Positions 3,418 through 6,555 of a stretch of 6,555 nucleotides of DNA are shown one piece after another. The position numbers and the translations under genes were made by a program. The stretch spans positions 1 through 6,555 of the forward strand of contig JAAZLU010000041.1 in the NCBI GenBank assembly GCA_012799165.1. Direction: 5' to 3'. Source of the DNA: Clostridiales bacterium. GTDB lineage: Bacteria; Bacillota; Clostridia; Peptostreptococcales; Anaerovoracaceae. The notes beneath the pieces were generated by a model. It worked only from the letters and a program-made list of their open reading frames with translations. It was not told where the DNA came from and made no database searches. The first letter of the stretch is position 1, and the number at the start of each line of letters is the position of its first letter.

Positions 3418-6377
3418 TAATTATCTCCGAATATAGCGGGTTTAAGAGCGTACTCGTCCGTATAGGCGGATGCGAGTTTAACCCCCGTCGTCCTGCTTAC
3501 AACAACGTTCTTCATATACGATTTAACATTTGATCTGGTTACATCTCCGATAGCAGCATCCGGGAGTTCTCCCGCAAGTTGGTCGGTTACGAAGCCGACA
3601 GCGGCTTTATACGAACCTTCCTTGAAGCCCTTAACCAAGGCCTCGGAGGTACTCTCCCCGCGAAGGTACGCGCCGGCTGCGGATCCGAGTGTTTCGCCGT
3701 ACACAGTTACGGTAGCCTTTCCGGTCGCTTCAAGAGCCTTGCCGGCAAAACCCGGCCCTCCGGGAACGATATCCGTAAGCGCGTCCGCGCCGCCCTTGAT
3801 AGCTCCTTCCGCTAAATTGGCAAGCGTAAAGACGTCCTTCTTGTTTGCAAAGGCATCGCTCATGGTACTGCTCACGCCTTTGAGCAACTTATATCCCCCC
3901 CTGACTGCGGTTCCGCCCGGCACGACCTTGGCCATGCCGTCGACAGCGACGCCTGTTACTACATCTACGCCTACCGCAGTATATTCCGCAGCGGCAAACA
4001 GATTTCCGTTTCGATGCCAAGTATTGGCCCAGGCCGCAGCTTCGGCCTGCTCATCCTCCATAATCTTTCGTATCTGTTTTAAATCATCGAGTCCGTATTT
4101 CGTGCGCAGAGCATTCTCTTTAAAGGTCTGCTGCTCCTTCTCTCTGATCTTCCGCATGTTTTCTCTGAGCTCTTTTTCGTACTCGCTTCCGCCGCGAGCG
4201 GCTATCTCTCGCTCTCTCTCCTCTTTCCATGCCCTGTTCTCGTCCATCTGTCTAATGGATTCCTCGTACCTGTCGAGATCCAGAATCGCTCCGGTTTCGG
4301 AGTTGACCCATTCTCCGGTTACAGGATCCTTAACATACATGCTTTCCGCGCCGTATGCAGAGGTTCGAAGCACCATAGTCTCCGGTTCCGCGGGTATCTC
4401 GGGTACTTCCGGCTCCGTCTGCGCAGCGCCGGTTTCCGGTACGCCTGTCTCGGATGCAGGCTGATAAGATTCGGGCTCCCTGTAAGGCTCGTCCGCGGGC
4501 TCGTATTCTGAGCTATAATCTTCCGCTTCGTAGCCCCATTCCTCGTCGCCTCCAAGGACGCCGCCACCGCTGCTTTCCGAAGCTCCGGCTACCCTTTCGT
4601 TGTCGCCGACGGAAATGGCATCGTCAAGATCCGGTTCGTCGGTATTCCCCATGGCATCCGCCATCATTATCATCGCTATCTGTTCGTCAGTTCTGCCTGG
4701 ATATTGCTTTTTATACCATGCTTTATCTCTTACTTCGCCGGATCCGCCTTTTCCTCTAATTTTAGGCCTCGCGGATGTTCTCGGCTTCGGTCGTTCCTTA
4801 GGTTTAAGGAGCTCCTGCAAAACATTTACTATAAGACCAGCCAGGGGCGGAAACAGCATTCCGGCAGCGGCCTGGGTTACATTGTCCGGTCCCGGGATAT
4901 TTCCGGCATTCTTTGCTTTTCCAAGCGCGGTCATAACAAAGGGAGGAAGTTCTCTCTTCGCCATGGGGCCGCGGGCTTCTATGGAATATGTATTGTAGTC
5001 CGCTCCCTTTTCCGCGCTGGCCGCGCGGTCATAGACAGCTCTGCCCGCCATATCTATCTGCGGGGTTCCGTCAGCCGATACGGAAAATGTAATCCTTCCC
5101 TCCGCGGAAACCTTGGCTTTGTAGGGAAGATTCTGAAGGTCTACGGCAAAAGTAAATTCGGCGACTGCATATTCCGCAGTTTCCTCCGTTACTTTACAAA
5201 TCTGCGAAAATGCCACTCCCTCGTATTTCCCGATCAGCTCAAACTCCCCGTCCTTATCTAAAACCGTCAACTCGAAATCCTTCAGAGAAAAACTGCTTCC
5301 CTGATTACCGGTGACAGGTCCCATAAGAGTGCTTATTTTGAAGGTGTCTAAATTAATTTTATAGGTGCCGGTGAAATCCGGACGTACGGCTAGAGGTACG
5401 GTGGCCTTCACAAAAAAGAGCGGCTCCCCGTTTTCGTCGTAATCCAGCAACTCCGGCTGCGAGAGAGAAATCATGTAATATCCTGCAGGAAGAACAATGC
5501 CGGGATTCACTTTCCATGAGGAATTGGGAATGTCTTCCAAGGTGACTCCCTCGGCCTGCCCATGATAACAAATTCGGCCATAGTCATCGATTACTGCGAT
5601 GGTTCCCGGCTCCGCGCCCTGACCACCGTTATAGGTACTTACGATTATCTCTTCGATTTTGTATTCAGCGTCCAGTCCGAAGATGGCCTGTTTGTCGGGC
5701 TGAGGTTCTCCTATTACAAGTTCTCCTTCCTCGTTTACAAAAGTCTGCGATCCGAAGCTATGATCGGAATCTCCTTTTCGCGGATTATTTTTAAGCTCCC
5801 ATTCATTGAGTGCTTCCATGTACTTTTCATAAGCTCCGGCAAGTATGCCCTTCAGCAGGTAGGCTCCAACGAGTCCACGGCTTCCTTCCACCCTTAAGGT
5901 ATAGTCTCCTGCCGGCAACTTTATATCGTCCTCGGGGGTAAACACTAAGAGCCCCCTCCCGTCGGAAGGAGCTGAATAAGATCCCAGTGCTCCGGTTTCT
6001 TTTATCGCGCCGACTGCGTACTTTTCCAACGAAAAGTTGCTGTATGTCTTGCCCGAGGAATCAGTGATGCTCAGATAAATCCCGTCCGACCATGTCTGCA
6101 AAGCAGGTACATAGACACCGGTCAGCACAATTTCCTCTTTGATTTTCGCCTCCATGACAGAGGAGGCGTCGCCTTCCCAATCGCCCTTATAACCTATTAC
6201 AAGATTGCTCTTTCCTTCGTAGGACAATTGCTCGGTATACCAACTCCCATGCTTGGCCACAACTTTTTCGTAGGGTTTTTCCGGCGGCGGCGTATCGCTC
6301 GCAGCCAAAGCCCAAAGCGGCAGAAGGTTGATAAGCAAGAGGAAAATTAACAAAATTCTCAATACTATCTTTCTCAT
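3417..6377 (-). CDS. Large exported mosaic protein, family not recognised
   Basis: 986 residues. Residues 1-25 are a signal peptide (basic start, Leu/Ile-rich core, ALA before Ala26). Domains in order: beta-sandwich-like D1 (about 44-180) and D2 (about 229-330), both with '..D..G....' then LPAG-Y followed by closing strands (LPAGDYTLRVEG, LPAGYYMISLS); a beta-rich domain (333-470); a hydrophobic stretch (about 501-524) followed by a basic run (525-545, KPKERPKPRTSARPK); a DDAISVGDNE segment and an acidic Pro/Glu-rich linker (579-668); a GEWVNSETGAILD module (about 684-700); a charged, probably coiled-coil helix (701-785); and a Gly/Ala-rich C-terminus (797-967) of about three related units containing VPGG at 819 and 871. 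No LPXTG motif, catalytic motif or known toxin domain is seen. AGGAGGT (6386-6392) is eight bases upstream and ATGA overlaps the previous gene. It could be a secreted effector or a membrane-anchored structural protein. The gene call is firm; function is unknown. Confidence 0.93.
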   Translation of the reverse strand: MRKIVLRILLIFLLLINLLPLWALAASDTPPPEKPYEKVVAKHGSWYTEQLSYEGKSNLVIGYKGDWEGDASSVMEAKIKEEIVLTGVYVPALQTWSDGIYLSITDSSGKTYSNFSLEKYAVGAIKETGALGSYSAPSDGRGLLVFTPEDDIKLPAGDYTLRVEGSRGLVGAYLLKGILAGAYEKYMEALNEWELKNNPRKGDSDHSFGSQTFVNEEGELVIGEPQPDKQAIFGLDAEYKIEEIIVSTYNGGQGAEPGTIAVIDDYGRICYHGQAEGVTLEDIPNSSWKVNPGIVLPAGYYMISLSQPELLDYDENGEPLFFVKATVPLAVRPDFTGTYKINLDTFKISTLMGPVTGNQGSSFSLKDFELTVLDKDGEFELIGKYEGVAFSQICKVTEETAEYAVAEFTFAVDLQNLPYKAKVSAEGRITFSVSADGTPQIDMAGRAVYDRAASAEKGADYNTYSIEARGPMAKRELPPFVMTALGKAKNAGNIPGPDNVTQAAAGMLFPPLAGLIVNVLQELLKPKERPKPRTSARPKIRGKGGSGEVRDKAWYKKQYPGRTDEQIAMIMMADAMGNTDEPDLDDAISVGDNERVAGASESSGGGVLGGDEEWGYEAEDYSSEYEPADEPYREPESYQPASETGVPETGAAQTEPEVPEIPAEPETMVLRTSAYGAESMYVKDPVTGEWVNSETGAILDLDRYEESIRQMDENRAWKEEREREIAARGGSEYEKELRENMRKIREKEQQTFKENALRTKYGLDDLKQIRKIMEDEQAEAAAWANTWHRNGNLFAAAEYTAVGVDVVTGVAVDGMAKVVPGGTAVRGGYKLLKGVSSTMSDAFANKKDVFTLANLAEGAIKGGADALTDIVPGGPGFAGKALEATGKATVTVYGETLGSAAGAYLRGESTSEALVKGFKEGSYKAAVGFVTDQLAGELPDAAIGDVTRSNVKSYMKNVVVSRTTGVKLASAYTDEYALKPAIFGDN

Positions 6378-6555
6378 ATGCCTCTACCTCCTAACAGCGA
6401 ACGCAGAAACCCTACCCCCACCTCTATCAGGCCGGGGGCTCTGGAGAGAATCGAGAAGGACATCGTCCAAACGAGCGAATAGGCGAAGGATACCACCGAA
6501 GTGGCTATGGTATTTTTAACAGACTGCTTGTCCTGCAATCTTCCTACTTCTATTG
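6374..6555 (-). CDS. 3' end of a hydrophobic protein gene (partial)
   Basis: The frame is open from the right edge to TGA at 6374-6376 and gives the last 59 residues. They begin IEVGRLQDKQSVKN, continue with a hydrophobic stretch (TIATSVVSFAYSLVWTMSFS) and end GFLRSLLGGRGI. The composition suggests one membrane helix followed by a short amphipathic tail. The stop overlaps the ATG of the 986-residue gene as ATGA, a classic sign of translational coupling and of shared function. The 5' end lies outside the window, so family and length are unknown. Confidence 0.72.
   Translation of the reverse strand, partial: IEVGRLQDKQSVKNTIATSVVSFAYSLVWTMSFSILSRAPGLIEVGVGFLRSLLGGRGI
6386..6392 (-). promoter_or_regulatory. 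Ribosome binding site of the 986-residue protein gene
   Basis: AGGAGGT on the minus strand, eight bases before the ATG at 6375-6377. It lies inside the 3' end of the preceding gene, which supports a real overlapping start and re-initiation rather than a separate transcript. Confidence 0.75.

Noticed and set aside
3622..4464. 280-residue plus-strand reading frame
   Set aside because: It is an antisense shadow of the Ala/Glu-rich part of the 986-residue gene. It is Ser/Pro/Ala-rich, with no ribosome binding site and no domain pattern.
4704..5261. 185-residue plus-strand reading frame
   Set aside because: It is opposite the well-supported exported protein gene, with no ribosome binding site and no recognisable features.

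Overview
The window looks like chromosomal DNA from a low-to-moderate GC Gram-positive bacterium, probably a Clostridia-type member of the Bacillota. This rests on strong AGGAGG-type ribosome binding sites, lipoprotein signal peptides, 22-residue internalin/SDS22-type leucine-rich repeats (LRRs) and the codon composition. No marker gene fixes the taxon, so the assignment is an inference. Every supported gene reads on the minus strand, so gene order runs from the right edge to the left.

Right part (6555 to 2457): a candidate operon of three genes. The 3' end of a gene for a hydrophobic protein enters from the right edge. Its TGA overlaps the ATG of the next gene by four bases (ATGA). That gene (3417..6377) encodes a 986-residue exported mosaic protein. 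In order it has a signal peptide, two related beta-sandwich-like domains, a third beta-rich domain, a hydrophobic segment followed by a basic stretch, an acidic Pro/Glu-rich linker, a charged helical region and a Gly/Ala-rich C-terminus built of about three similar units. After 36 bp comes a 307-residue soluble protein (2457..3380). Its two halves repeat the same pattern, and its layout resembles EspG-type chaperones of ESX/type VII secretion (tentative). A strong hairpin follows its stop codon.

Left part (2456 to about 155): a tandem array of LRR lipoprotein genes. There are two intact paralogues (1414..2325 and 377..1300) and a third copy cut off after about 17 codons (155..241). Each is preceded by a related spacer of 113 to 135 bp that carries a GC-rich hairpin and a conserved core. 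The two intact proteins keep their LRR scaffold but differ strongly at residues predicted to face the concave ligand-binding surface. The array is more AT-rich than the right part. Positions 1 to about 154 are AT-rich with no gene seen, apart from short inverted repeats near the break in the third copy.

Working interpretation (inference): an exported multi-domain protein, made with a hydrophobic partner and a possible chaperone, lies next to a duplicating and diverging set of surface LRR lipoproteins. This layout would fit an effector or surface apparatus with variable binding or immunity-like lipoproteins. No toxin active site, secretion ATPase or WXG100 protein is visible here, so function is unproven.
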